DNA from: a virus | Length of the DNA: 64,000 nt | Direction: 5' to 3' (one strand) | Virus record (IMG/VR): IMGVR_UViG_3300032294_002612 | Span: 102,537 to 166,536 of that record | Shown here: positions 34,601 through 43,537 of the stretch, piece by piece | Layout: every line of letters starts with the position of its first letter | Position numbering within the stretch: the stretch's first letter is position 1 | Position numbers and translations under genes: made by a program | Notes under the pieces: model-generated | The model's input: the letters and a program-made list of their open reading frames with translations, nothing else | The model's database searches: none | What the model was told of the DNA's origin: nothing

Positions 34601-35784
34601 AATCCTGTTTTTTGTTGATTAAAAATAAATCCAGTACCAGGAAGACTTGCAAATCCAGTTAAAAATCCACCTTGATAATTTAAAAAACCAGAATATAAAA
34701 CATTATCTTTATAACCGGATGCTAATATATTAGTAGTAAAATTTACATCTCCTTTTCCAGTAGCGAGGGTTTGATAAAAACCACTTACTAATTGGTTTTC
34801 AGCGATTTTAAATGCTGAAAAGGATCCAGACCCAGTTCCAAATTCGAAACCATTTCTTAAAGAATTAAAGCCACTAATCCTACCAGTTAAATTATTTTGT
34901 ATAAACCCCTGTCCAGAAACAATACCAGACACAATACCTGTTAAATATCCAGTTCTTTGTACATTACGATAATAATCTCCCGTAATACCAGAACTATACT
35001 CTAAAGATATTTCGATATTAGAACCAGATGCATTTGCAAAAGAAAGATTATATATAAAATTTTCACCATTAAAAATTGTATTTGTTGGTGGGCTAATATT
35101 AATATAGAATAAATTATCTTGAATTAACGTACCAGATAGGCTGATATACAAACTTTCTGTTCCGATATTCGAGAAAAGATTAATATTAACAATTTCAACG
35201 CCATTTGAAAATGTCCCATTATTGATAATAAAAAAATTTGACGATCCAGTTGCTGGAACAATTAAATTGTTTACCCCGCTTATGCTATAATTATTACTAA
35301 CAATCTCTCCAGAATAAATTACAATTGGGTATTGGCCGCTATTCCGTAAATTAATTGGAATTTGATCTCCAGAATTATATGTTATATTCGAATTAAAATA
35401 ATAATCTGGTTGATCTCCTAATATTGCTAAAGAGTCAATATTTAAAGTTGAATTTTGAGATTCTATAAAAAATCCCAAAAGATTGCCCGTCTGATTTCTG
35501 CTGACCCCAAGATATAAAGGATCGCCATTTTGATACAAATCTAGAGTTGTATTTGTAACGTTTCCAGAAAAATTTATATTTTCATTTAAATTAAACCCGC
35601 CAACAAAATCATTATTTTTTGAATAGATTTTATTATTCTTTAATTTGAAAACCAGTTCATTTGCATTTTGTCCAGAAAAGTAAAAATTATAATACCCATC
35701 AATATTAAATGGTGTACAAATTTTTTGCCAATTAATATTAACTTGTGGATATATTGATCTAATTTTATTTCCAGTTATAATCAT
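31615..35784 (-). CDS. Large tail protein with Gly-Asp repeats and Cys-rich C-terminus
   Basis: 1389 residues in four zones. Residues 1-270 are beta-rich, with a choice-of-anchor-D/HYDIN-like part (INLRNSGQYPIVIYSGEIVSNNYSIS). Residues 270-920 are TG/SG-punctuated. A segment ending FIILDDDSVDC looks like a Calx-beta domain end. Then a Pro7 run and seven GDGP/GDGA units (encoded at 32687-32770) lead to a C-terminal 310 residues with about 28 cysteines. The Asp-Gly repeats may bind calcium. The Cys-rich end is unusual for a protein folded in the reducing cytoplasm. Probably a fibre or tip protein. Confidence 0.65.
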   Translation of the reverse strand: MIITGNKIRSIYPQVNINWQKICTPFNIDGYYNFYFSGQNANELVFKLKNNKIYSKNNDFVGGFNLNENINFSGNVTNTTLDLYQNGDPLYLGVSRNQTGNLLGFFIESQNSTLNIDSLAILGDQPDYYFNSNITYNSGDQIPINLRNSGQYPIVIYSGEIVSNNYSISGVNNLIVPATGSSNFFIINNGTFSNGVEIVNINLFSNIGTESLYISLSGTLIQDNLFYINISPPTNTIFNGENFIYNLSFANASGSNIEISLEYSSGITGDYYRNVQRTGYLTGIVSGIVSGQGFIQNNLTGRISGFNSLRNGFEFGTGSGSFSAFKIAENQLVSGFYQTLATGKGDVNFTTNILASGYKDNVLYSGFLNYQGGFLTGFASLPGTGFIFNQQKTGLINGIHTIFKQWTGNIIANFNPDEYELVNLSSPVRYVVGNFYTGLTLLGFGFATGIRKSGKLQADFGSEDYDPGIYNFSIPFSGKVSGFIQEATGFEPIEVTYSPTEITGFVSTIINQQVIAMGCKIDLNFGLTGTGIPQFPGKLPNGVPYPVSIFPTLPVNKAEYIYENSNFVINSGNISIFTNQPTGGRTRISRLGNTINGTGIFDNLFQESTFTGNQFITGLDNKKTGYARSFFGWKETIPSTSVTKIVDLPSNKIIYSSGQYNLFNIQDFSEIDFAVTGKYSDLNTFRLRFDTNRTGTILINEVYQNDFESGKRFSGINIGEVFGNRNTISGNVDSPLGVVSGYFSNNTTGFWSTGNVVVLETGTRIRKLITIQSGGLFNYNPINPTKILGSPTLFINLSEATTGNYTVISKYQDYTNLIFTTPRIGFTHNIYTGCEKDRFFAFTVEKDTSRFTDFSISGDVLLKFTGPNYPMVTDAVLKDGLKWNFSFNPGEIQKTFGFKIYPNTRFQTSWNGNINLNLNQNSIEYSHPEVIIESLEISGSTANFIILDDDSVDCCTGVNCIATINNESILLPSYPSGFLGEDLRNADFLLDPPPPPPPIFPDLVGPGDGPGDGPGDGAGDGAGDGAGDGAGDGIGAGDFPVGDIGTGEGDGVCLEEEGSIQINTFGISAQCLPNNPRNKKLTGGIGVATNCDSTSVSIRVNAGGTIITNGAGERSVSLNNLIPECTSSIRVNANGRGIFKEPCDNCVGGYRVRSKRYDITKDITIEPIETCKCCRYFGLREADFDCSVFGKNYKLVAKEQKSCSCVQTQCYECELIDEPPPPVGACPCSTLGNGWSPVPPDDCDTRYERQWSYNDGSYFDCYSQACFKCIDDPGEERCWKIVNISSSVLGSPNCTTNASLAWDGSCGYGDMKSIADQKANVSLTVSCPPKDFCEGKASGGGLSACSYIGTAGNTVNYEFEDCLASVGTGAPDLKITITLEACLLEDCNN
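32687..32770 (-). repeat. 12-bp tandem repeat, seven units
   Basis: Seven tandem copies of a 12-base unit, CCATCACCAGCG on the plus strand (three units have CCTGGG or CCTGGA in the second half), encode GDGA/GDGP on the minus strand. The first four units are identical. The repeat lies directly after the poly-proline segment of the 1389-residue tail protein and is likely a spacer or calcium-binding stretch that can vary in copy number. Confidence 0.85.
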
Positions 35785-35799
35785 GATTAGTTAATTACA

Positions 35800-38499
35800 T
35801 TAGTTTTGAATATACCCAACAGCTGTTCTAATATTATTTACATTATTTCTTGTTACCGAGTTTAGATATCCAATATTTTGTTTTGGCAATAAACTATCTT
35901 TTAAATATTGATTAAAATAATCATCAGATGGAGGTTGAACAATTAAATCTTCAAATGAGTATGATGTATAAACTCCATCATCTGCAATTGTAATTTGTAC
36001 AGAAGATAAACCTTGTGAGCAATTATATCTTAAAGGAAAAATACCCGCTGTTTTGAAAGACATTGTATTTTGAGCTTCTTGCATACTATATTGAGAAAAT
36101 TCTGAAATACGTTGAGCATAAAGATCAAAAGCTTGCTTTGAGATTAAACATCTATTATTGTTTAAAAGTGAAAGATTGTCTTCTGTAATTTGTTTTAAAT
36201 TATAGTCTATTTTAGCCACATTAAAACTTGAAATATTTTTAGTATATACATACTGTATTTTAGGCAAAACTTTAGTAAACTCAGCAGAAGATTTAACGTA
36301 AACAGAATAACCAGAGCTACCATCGTCTGTGCCTAAATTAATATCTTGATTATCAAATCTATCGACTTTCTCTTCTTCTGTTTTATCTCTTGTATCATTT
36401 TTTACTATTTTATTATTACCAAATGACTGTGCTGGACAAAAAAATGTTATACCACGATCCCCACCAAATTTAATTTTTACGGCTTTTGGATCTCTAAGAC
36501 CCCACGCACCTTTTTTGACCACAATTGTATTACCTAAAACGTCTTGTTCTTCTTCAGTTCTTTGTTTCCTTGTCTTGGGTTCTAAAGGGTGTGGTTCTAC
36601 AGAAAATTCTACATCAAAACCATTTTTTAATTCTCTACACATGAATAACTTAATATTTTTATTTTTAGCCGCTTCAGGATGTAATTGAAATAAAAATTCT
36701 GGACGACCATCTGCAGTAGAAAAAATTTGTGGAGTTACATCTTGAAACCATTTAAATAAGGAGTCATAATATTGTAAAAAATCTTCATTTGGAAACCATT
36801 TACCGTCTCTTTCCAATAAAATAAAAGACTTTAAATTTTTTAAAGTCGTATTATCTTGTGTAAATGATTTGGCAGCCGCGCGATACAATTGTTCTAATCT
36901 ATCATTTTCTTTCGCGTCTTTTTCGATTTCTTTTGCTAATTTTCCAATTAATGATTTTTCTTGATGTCCGAAATTAAATATAGGTAATCCTTTTAAATCC
37001 TCATCTGTTCTTTTCCATGAAACACTACCATCTGGAGACTCAACACTAACTTCACCGTTTGAGTTTGATGCTCCAGGAACTTTTGTAGAAAAATTTTTAA
37101 ACCAATATTTTCCTAGAAAATTTCTAGCTAACTCAACATCGGAATCGTTTTGTTTTTTTGCAAGCTCCTCGTTAACCTCTGCAACAAAAAAGTAATAAGA
37201 ATAATCTCCCTGCGCGTACCCATTTTTTTTGTCTTCCGCTGTTAATCTATCACGATCAGCTTTTTGCATTCTATTTTGACATGCATTAAATTTTTGTACT
37301 TGATCTGGAGTTCCTTTCGCATGGTATACGTCACGAATTTTCATATCTCCAAGATATTTTAAAATTTTAGTTTTTAATTTTAAATCGTTTTCTTTATTTG
37401 ATTCTTCTTCTTCTGTCGATTTATATTTATTTATTAAATCTTGAGGCGTATTAATTTGATAATACCAAAACCATAAAAAGACATTTCTTGCTGACACTCC
37501 AAGGTAAGAAACTGCAGTAGTTAATTCTCTTATATCTGACTCATTGGGAACGGTTTCATTTGATAAACCTGTTGATTTATCTGGTTCGTATAAATCAGAT
37601 ACCGTTAAACACCTTACTGTTTCAATAGTTTCATTTGTGCAGGTATAATTTTTAATCCCGCCAGCTTTTTCAAAATTGCCAATAAAACCACGAGAAAAAG
37701 TATTTAAAATATTTTTTCCTTCATTTAAATCAATGATTTGCCAATTTGTTGGTGCTTGTGGAATTTTTATTGGTTTTGATCTATCAATAAAAACTAATTT
37801 TGCAATAAATGGATCCCAATAATAGGAAAGACCTAAATCAGCGCACCAACTACTTAATACACTTTTTAAAGTGCCTACATGCTGAGCTTTATAATTTTTA
37901 TATCTTTCTCGACCTTGTATCTGAATACTAAATTCTGTAGGTATTTTGCTTATCAACTCATTGAAAGTATAGTAAACATCATATATTTCAAAATTACTGA
38001 GAACTGGGTCGCAAGAAAAATCATATTTATCTTCTGGCATGAAAGGACATGGGTCGCAATAATCTATTTGTCTTTCTGAACTTTCTGTATAATTTATGGA
38101 TGAATCTAAATTTTTATCACATGGATGATAAGGCTTTCCAACTAGAATTAAACGTGGCGTTGTATTTCTATTTTTATCTCCATGCTTAGTATGTAAACCA
38201 ACATACCATTTATCTAAATTTACAGCTTTATCAACATATTCTAATTCTAATATTTTTTGCGACGGAGTGTTATTAAAAGAATAACCAACCAAGAACCCTT
38301 CAAACGCAAAATTTCCTATTTGGATACGCTCGGTTTTCGTAAATGTGGGAGTTGGAGTTTGATACACCCCATTTTCACTAACAACATTTATTGATAATTT
38401 TGAAGGTTCTTCCCCATTATTAAAACTCCAGTTAATACTATATGGTAAGCCACCAAAAAAATTTCCACGAACTTGGTTAATATCAATTAAACGTTGCAT
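35800..38499 (-). CDS. Tail hub/baseplate-like protein, putative
   Basis: 899 residues. The N-terminal 100 residues are beta-rich (LPYSINWSFNNGEEPSKLSINVV, FEGFLVGYSFNNTPSQKILELEYVDKAVNLDKWYVGL), similar in style to the first domain of phage hub proteins. A Cys-rich insertion follows (HPCDKNL, YCDPCPFMP, SCDPVLS), then GTLKSVLSSWCADLGLSYYWDPFIAKLVFID, which strongly resembles the shared core of gpD/gp27-type hub proteins, where a helix is followed by the hub strand pair. The rest is helical and Lys/Glu-rich. It sits between the LamG-like protein and the large fibre-like proteins, matching a tail tip hub. Confidence 0.55.
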   Translation of the reverse strand: MQRLIDINQVRGNFFGGLPYSINWSFNNGEEPSKLSINVVSENGVYQTPTPTFTKTERIQIGNFAFEGFLVGYSFNNTPSQKILELEYVDKAVNLDKWYVGLHTKHGDKNRNTTPRLILVGKPYHPCDKNLDSSINYTESSERQIDYCDPCPFMPEDKYDFSCDPVLSNFEIYDVYYTFNELISKIPTEFSIQIQGRERYKNYKAQHVGTLKSVLSSWCADLGLSYYWDPFIAKLVFIDRSKPIKIPQAPTNWQIIDLNEGKNILNTFSRGFIGNFEKAGGIKNYTCTNETIETVRCLTVSDLYEPDKSTGLSNETVPNESDIRELTTAVSYLGVSARNVFLWFWYYQINTPQDLINKYKSTEEEESNKENDLKLKTKILKYLGDMKIRDVYHAKGTPDQVQKFNACQNRMQKADRDRLTAEDKKNGYAQGDYSYYFFVAEVNEELAKKQNDSDVELARNFLGKYWFKNFSTKVPGASNSNGEVSVESPDGSVSWKRTDEDLKGLPIFNFGHQEKSLIGKLAKEIEKDAKENDRLEQLYRAAAKSFTQDNTTLKNLKSFILLERDGKWFPNEDFLQYYDSLFKWFQDVTPQIFSTADGRPEFLFQLHPEAAKNKNIKLFMCRELKNGFDVEFSVEPHPLEPKTRKQRTEEEQDVLGNTIVVKKGAWGLRDPKAVKIKFGGDRGITFFCPAQSFGNNKIVKNDTRDKTEEEKVDRFDNQDINLGTDDGSSGYSVYVKSSAEFTKVLPKIQYVYTKNISSFNVAKIDYNLKQITEDNLSLLNNNRCLISKQAFDLYAQRISEFSQYSMQEAQNTMSFKTAGIFPLRYNCSQGLSSVQITIADDGVYTSYSFEDLIVQPPSDDYFNQYLKDSLLPKQNIGYLNSVTRNNVNNIRTAVGYIQN

Positions 38500-38504
38500 A
38501 TATC

Positions 38505-40304
38505 TTAAAGGTTAAATAAACTATCATTATTATAAATAATATCTATATTATAATCAAAAAATCCTACCCCAGTATTAGAGTCAAATTTAGCTAATTCTAA
38601 ATAATCTGAATTTAGAGTTTGTCTAACTCCATTTCTATATATTTCAGATAAATTATACAAATAAGGAATATTGGTATTGAATATATTCTTAGACCCTGTA
38701 ATTGTATAATTTGTTGATTTGAGAATACCTAATAGTTTGCCACTAGCCCCGCTAAATAAATTATTAAATATAATAATATCTGAATTCGCACCACTAAAAT
38801 AATTAACATTTTGTGTTAATTTTTGGCCATTAAAATAAAAATTATAAAGATTATAGTTCCACCCATTTAATGAGGTAGTTCCTGGCGAACTAAAATTTTC
38901 TATATATAATCCAGAATTATAACCTGTTACAAAATCGATAAAAACACTATCATTTTCATTATATTGATTTGCAAAAATAAAATTATTTATTTCATCTAAA
39001 TAATAATCATTAACAATATATTGTGCTAAATTATAAATATTACCAGTATTATAAAAAACGCCAGAATGTTTTAATTGACCATTAACATAAACAATTGGAA
39101 AAGAATTTTCCGAAATATCTTCTAACAAACTGAAATTATTGGCGTATTTTTGATAATCTAAATTAATGTTTTTATTTAAAGGATTTATTGCAATATTAGT
39201 ATTTAAATTAATATCAATTAGATCTTCAGCGTCTATTTTAGATAACAAATTAATATTGTTCTTGCCAAACAAATTAATATAACTATCATTTTTTACAATG
39301 CTTTCACCACTAATACCCGTAATCTGTTCAAAAGCAATGATTCCAGTTTGCCCAGTAATTCCGAAAAGAACAATTGTGCCAGTAATACCGCTCTCAAAAT
39401 AACCAGTATATTCTACGCCCCACTCATTTGTTAATATTCCAGTTGGTATTAAATTTGTGCCCGTAACACCAGTTGTAAAACCCGTTATACCAGACACATA
39501 TCCAGTAATTCCAGTTACTAACGTGGTTTCAATATTAACTTGTCCAGAATTATAAATATAAGCAATACCACTATTTAAATTTACTAAATCATAAGCATAT
39601 AAAGAAGGGGAAAAAATTAATAAGTTTTCAAAAAAACCGGTATAATTTTTATTAAAATTATAACTATTATTTGTATTTGGATTATATCCAATAAACATTT
39701 TTGAATAGTCAAATAAATAATCCGTTAAAATATAATTATTATTTGAAATCAAGCTGTTTCTGAAAAAATCATAATAACCAAAAGATATATTATTTTCAGT
39801 AACACTCAAATATATGGAATTTTTATCCGCCAATGTAAAATCACTAATAAAAATGTTAGGACCATTATCTCGATAATATTCAAAAAATAATCGATTATTT
39901 GCAGTTATACCAAATTCAAAACCTTTATATATAAGATTTGTTTGGGGTGACCCGAATTCATTGTAAGATATAAAAGTACCTGTTTCAATAGTTGATAATA
40001 ATGTTCCGCCACCAACATTTTTATTTTCATATACCAAGCTTATTGTTAAATCCTTATTATTTATAGAATAATTATTTATTCCAGTAAATTCAACGTATCG
40101 ACCACCAGAAAAATATCCAGATCCCGTATTTTGCCAAAAATTTCCTACAGAAGGTTTTATAACACCGCTGAACGAAAGGTCGCCGCTTTTATTAAACAAA
40201 GCAGATAGGTTTGAATTATTTGGTACAAAATCAAAATAAGCGCGGCAAGATTCACTTGCAGTGCTAGCGATTTGATTTAAAAAATAATTTATTGCGTTAG
40301 GCAT
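38505..40304 (-). CDS. LamG/concanavalin-like tail protein
   Basis: 599 residues. Residues about 18-250 look like a laminin-G/lectin-like jelly roll: CRAYFDFVPNNSNLSAL, YFSGGRYVEFTGI, DLTISLVYENKN, FEFGITANNRLFFEYYR, IYLSVTENNISFGYYD, KMFIGYNPNTNNSYN and FFENLLIFSPSL, in the expected strand order. The second half is TG-rich (GITGYVSGITGFTTGVTGT) and then Asn/Tyr-rich beta segments. It lies between the hub-like gene and the two paralogous 530-residue proteins. A glycan-binding tail component is the likely role. Confidence 0.6.
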   Translation of the reverse strand: MPNAINYFLNQIASTASESCRAYFDFVPNNSNLSALFNKSGDLSFSGVIKPSVGNFWQNTGSGYFSGGRYVEFTGINNYSINNKDLTISLVYENKNVGGGTLLSTIETGTFISYNEFGSPQTNLIYKGFEFGITANNRLFFEYYRDNGPNIFISDFTLADKNSIYLSVTENNISFGYYDFFRNSLISNNNYILTDYLFDYSKMFIGYNPNTNNSYNFNKNYTGFFENLLIFSPSLYAYDLVNLNSGIAYIYNSGQVNIETTLVTGITGYVSGITGFTTGVTGTNLIPTGILTNEWGVEYTGYFESGITGTIVLFGITGQTGIIAFEQITGISGESIVKNDSYINLFGKNNINLLSKIDAEDLIDINLNTNIAINPLNKNINLDYQKYANNFSLLEDISENSFPIVYVNGQLKHSGVFYNTGNIYNLAQYIVNDYYLDEINNFIFANQYNENDSVFIDFVTGYNSGLYIENFSSPGTTSLNGWNYNLYNFYFNGQKLTQNVNYFSGANSDIIIFNNLFSGASGKLLGILKSTNYTITGSKNIFNTNIPYLYNLSEIYRNGVRQTLNSDYLELAKFDSNTGVGFFDYNIDIIYNNDSLFNL

Positions 40305-40309
40305 AATAG

Positions 40310-41908
40310 TTAAATAGTAAAAATATTACTTTCACAAGTTTCGGTTAATGTAAATGTGTAGTTATATCCATTCTCTGTAGAAAAAATATCTCGTTCAATA
40401 TTATCTTGTATTCTCAGCCGTCTACGCGCCCCCATTTTGATAGCATAAGTATTTAAGATTTTTTCAGCTTCAGATTTTACCAAAGAAATATTATTTACCG
40501 ATGTAGAAAATGAAGCTTGGCCCTGCACTGAAATTTGCCCACGTTTATAAAAGTTCATTTTAAAAGCTCCGTTATCTCCATTTAATAACTGTACTGGATT
40601 ATGAATATAAAAAGATGGATTAATAGATATATTGTAATTAAAAGTTTTAAATCCTGGCGGAGGTATCGGCGTGTTATCGAACTGGGCAGAAATAGTAATT
40701 TGAGGATTCGTAATATCTTTTTTGATTTCGTAATTTTTATAATTAGGATTTAAAGGGGGTGACCCGCCAGGAACTTTTGATTGGAAAAAATTTTGAGCAA
40801 TAGACTTTATATCTATTTTAGATAACTCGTTTTCCAAAAGTGACATTCTTGATTTTTGAGAACCAAGTGATGTTAACGTGCCATTAAAATTTAATGTATA
40901 CAAGTCTGTTGTATAATCATAATTTAAAGAAATATTTTTATCAAACTTAACAGAATATGGGTCACTTATATAAGAATAATTAAAGTTAATAGTATTTTCT
41001 AACGCGTTTTCGGTAATATTAAAATTTGTAGGAATTGAATTTAAATATTGATAATTTGTAATTTGTCTAAATCTCGTCAAGACAATATTAAAAATATTTG
41101 GTTGCAAACTTGCAAAATTTGATCTTAAAGTTGCCATGCTCACTCCAATTGGACCAACAATAGAACCATCAAAACCAACATTATAAATTCCATTTTCTTC
41201 ATCATAATTAATATCAATAGAATATGATAAAATAGATTGTGCCGTAGCATTTTTTCTATATACGTATTCAATACTAACACTATATGAAGATTCCATTCTG
41301 TTAACTGTTTCCGAAATTTGTCTTGGAACTAATTGTGCGGATGGCGCCGTAATAAACTTTGGCGCTACTGGGGCTTTACCAGTTAAACTTTTTACATAAT
41401 TAATTGCATTATTTAAAGCATTATTAGAATTCGAATTGGTATTAAATCCTCTTGCGGAAAAATCTCTTAAAACTACAACCGTACCATCTTGTTGTTCTGT
41501 ATATCTTGTATTATCAGATGGGTCAAGAACGCCATATACGCCAGTAAAGAATCCGGAGGGAAAAGATGTCAAACTTATAGAAAAAGGAAGTATACCATTA
41601 TAATTAGATTGTTCAAAGTCTACAGAATTAACTTTGATAAAATTACCAGAATATACTGGAGATATTTGTCCGCTTTGTAAAATAGCGAATGGTTTAAAAT
41701 CAATCCCAAATTTTTGTAACAGTAAATTTTGTTTATTAATAAAAAAATTAAAATCTTGACATTGTCCTGTAATATTTCCTACGAGTGTTATATTTTCAGT
41801 AACGCCGAACCGATCACCATAACGTATCATTTCATCGCTAATTGACACAAAAGGTGTCGGGGCGATGTTGTCAAATGGGTTTTCTCCGTTATAATATACC
41901 TTTACCAT
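40310..41908 (-). CDS. Distal tail protein, paralogue 1
   Basis: 532 residues. The N-terminal 160 residues read like a distal tail domain (TPFVSISDEMIRYGDRFGVTENITLVGNITGQC, then FFINKQNLLLQKFGIDFKPFAI). The rest is made of repeated beta modules of about 110 residues, each with a variant of SIDINYDEENGIYNVGFDGSIVG followed by a helix. The same modules occur in the next gene. A TTATAAAAATGTGTAA element and AAAGGT stand before the ATG. It is likely part of the tail tip ring between tape measure and hub. No enzyme motif was seen. Confidence 0.6.
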   Translation of the reverse strand: MVKVYYNGENPFDNIAPTPFVSISDEMIRYGDRFGVTENITLVGNITGQCQDFNFFINKQNLLLQKFGIDFKPFAILQSGQISPVYSGNFIKVNSVDFEQSNYNGILPFSISLTSFPSGFFTGVYGVLDPSDNTRYTEQQDGTVVVLRDFSARGFNTNSNSNNALNNAINYVKSLTGKAPVAPKFITAPSAQLVPRQISETVNRMESSYSVSIEYVYRKNATAQSILSYSIDINYDEENGIYNVGFDGSIVGPIGVSMATLRSNFASLQPNIFNIVLTRFRQITNYQYLNSIPTNFNITENALENTINFNYSYISDPYSVKFDKNISLNYDYTTDLYTLNFNGTLTSLGSQKSRMSLLENELSKIDIKSIAQNFFQSKVPGGSPPLNPNYKNYEIKKDITNPQITISAQFDNTPIPPPGFKTFNYNISINPSFYIHNPVQLLNGDNGAFKMNFYKRGQISVQGQASFSTSVNNISLVKSEAEKILNTYAIKMGARRRLRIQDNIERDIFSTENGYNYTFTLTETCESNIFTI

Positions 41909-41925
41909 AAAATACCTTTTATTAT

Positions 41926-41943
41926 TTACACATTTTTATAATT
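41926..41943 (-). promoter_or_regulatory. Recurrent virion-block element (candidate late promoter)
   Basis: On the minus strand AATTATAAAAATGTGTAA, about 17 bases before the ATG at 41908. The same TTATAAAAA-TGTGTAA string recurs, with variation, before several other virion genes. It could be the recognition site of the phage sigma factor. Confidence 0.35.
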
Positions 41944-43534
41944 AAGAAGGTAATGAAAAATATGAAATATTGAAATTAAATTGCCTCGCAAATGGGTCGT
42001 ATGTAAAGCTCACATCTGATAAATAATTAGTAGAAACGCCCATAATCGAAGTAGGAGAATTTGAATTAACTATATTTTTTGCTTCATTAATATATGTAGA
42101 AATATCTAAATTCGCCTGACCATTTAAAGAGATCGAGTAGTTTATATTATTTTCTAATTTATTTTTTTGAATTTGTACTATTTCTTTTAGTCCAATGATA
42201 TTAAAGCTACTATTTAAAAATCTGTTAAAGTCTCTAGAAATTCTAGTTGTTTTTCTTCTTATACCATTGCTTTGCGGATTTAAAATACCATCACCAGTAG
42301 AATATTGTATTGAGTAATCTATTTTCCCCAATATCTCTATATGAGTTTCTGATCGACCAACTTCTTTAAAAGTTCCAGATGGGGCAGTAGGTGTTGTTAA
42401 AATATTACTTTTAATATAGTTGAAAGACGAGGCTGCATTATTATATTTTACAAGATTTTGATTTATTTCAGCATAACCTACTATACTACCTTCATAAGAA
42501 AAATTGTAAGTACCATTTTGAGATTCTGTGATTGTTGTTGTGTAATCGTGAAAAGCTAAAAAAGCAGATCCAATTCTAGAGGCATTCGAATATACTATTG
42601 TATAAGAAACGGTATTGTTAAATACATCTAAATTCCAAGATTTTGATATAGCTCTAGATTCTAAATCATCATCTTGTATTGATTTGTAATTATTAAAAAT
42701 AGTTTGACATCTACTAAAAGAATTTGCGATATCAATATTGGCCTGATTGGCAGCAGTATCATATGGCGAAGACTCTGAATTGCCAATATATTCAGCGGAT
42801 TCAGTTATAGACATAACTCCAGCTTCATCAAAATTTACACTATGCGTTATACTTGAAGAATACAATCCATTTGAATTTTTATATAATTCAAAAGTTCTTG
42901 AAAAAGTACATTCAAAAGTTTCCTTATTATAATTTTCTGTATAGAATTTTTTGGTAGAAGCGTATGATGAATAACTACCAATAACATTGGATAATGTATT
43001 ATTGTTAAAAAAGTTCTCAGCTACTGTTTTCGCTTCATTAATTGAATTTAAAGTTGGCGGTCCTTTAAGAGTAATATTAATATTTTGAGTATAAGTATCC
43101 CTACTCGTGCTTCTAGAAAAATCACTTGATTCTGAAAAATTTTCTATAAAATTAAATTGCGTAAAGTTTAATCCAGAATAAGACCCGCCAGCAGCAGTAA
43201 TAGTAGATAAATCACCAGTTTCTGGAATTGTAATTTCTGCCGTATAGGTTTTTGTTCTTACGTCATTACTTTCTGAAAAACTTATATTAGTAATAATGCC
43301 TCTTGAACTGGGGGCAAAATTAACGCCATTAATTATAATGTCTTGCCAATCATTAATAAGGCTTTGTTGAAACGATTTTAAATCATTCCAAATATTTTTA
43401 ACACCATTATCATTAGCTAAGTCTAATAAAAGGCCTTCGATACTTAATGTTTTTGTTGCTTTATACCGAACCGTATCCGCACTAAAATCAGAAGTTTTAT
43501 TTAAAGTTAATAATGTTGCATTATTAAATATCAT
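41942..43534 (-). CDS. Distal tail protein, paralogue 2
   Basis: 530 residues, first gene after the tape measure, the usual place of the distal tail protein in siphoviruses. The N-terminus (NNATLLTLNKTSDFSADTVRYKATKTLSIEGLLLDLANDNGVKNIWNDLKSFQQSLINDWQDIIINGVNFAPSS) looks like a tail-tip domain that sets the position of a loop. From residue 150 on there are four or so beta modules similar to the neighbour, for example YNFSYEGSIVGYAEINQNLVKYNNA. No enzymatic motif. Together the two genes probably arose by duplication. Confidence 0.62.
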   Translation of the reverse strand: MIFNNATLLTLNKTSDFSADTVRYKATKTLSIEGLLLDLANDNGVKNIWNDLKSFQQSLINDWQDIIINGVNFAPSSRGIITNISFSESNDVRTKTYTAEITIPETGDLSTITAAGGSYSGLNFTQFNFIENFSESSDFSRSTSRDTYTQNINITLKGPPTLNSINEAKTVAENFFNNNTLSNVIGSYSSYASTKKFYTENYNKETFECTFSRTFELYKNSNGLYSSSITHSVNFDEAGVMSITESAEYIGNSESSPYDTAANQANIDIANSFSRCQTIFNNYKSIQDDDLESRAISKSWNLDVFNNTVSYTIVYSNASRIGSAFLAFHDYTTTITESQNGTYNFSYEGSIVGYAEINQNLVKYNNAASSFNYIKSNILTTPTAPSGTFKEVGRSETHIEILGKIDYSIQYSTGDGILNPQSNGIRRKTTRISRDFNRFLNSSFNIIGLKEIVQIQKNKLENNINYSISLNGQANLDISTYINEAKNIVNSNSPTSIMGVSTNYLSDVSFTYDPFARQFNFNISYFSLPS

Positions 43535-43537
43535 ATA

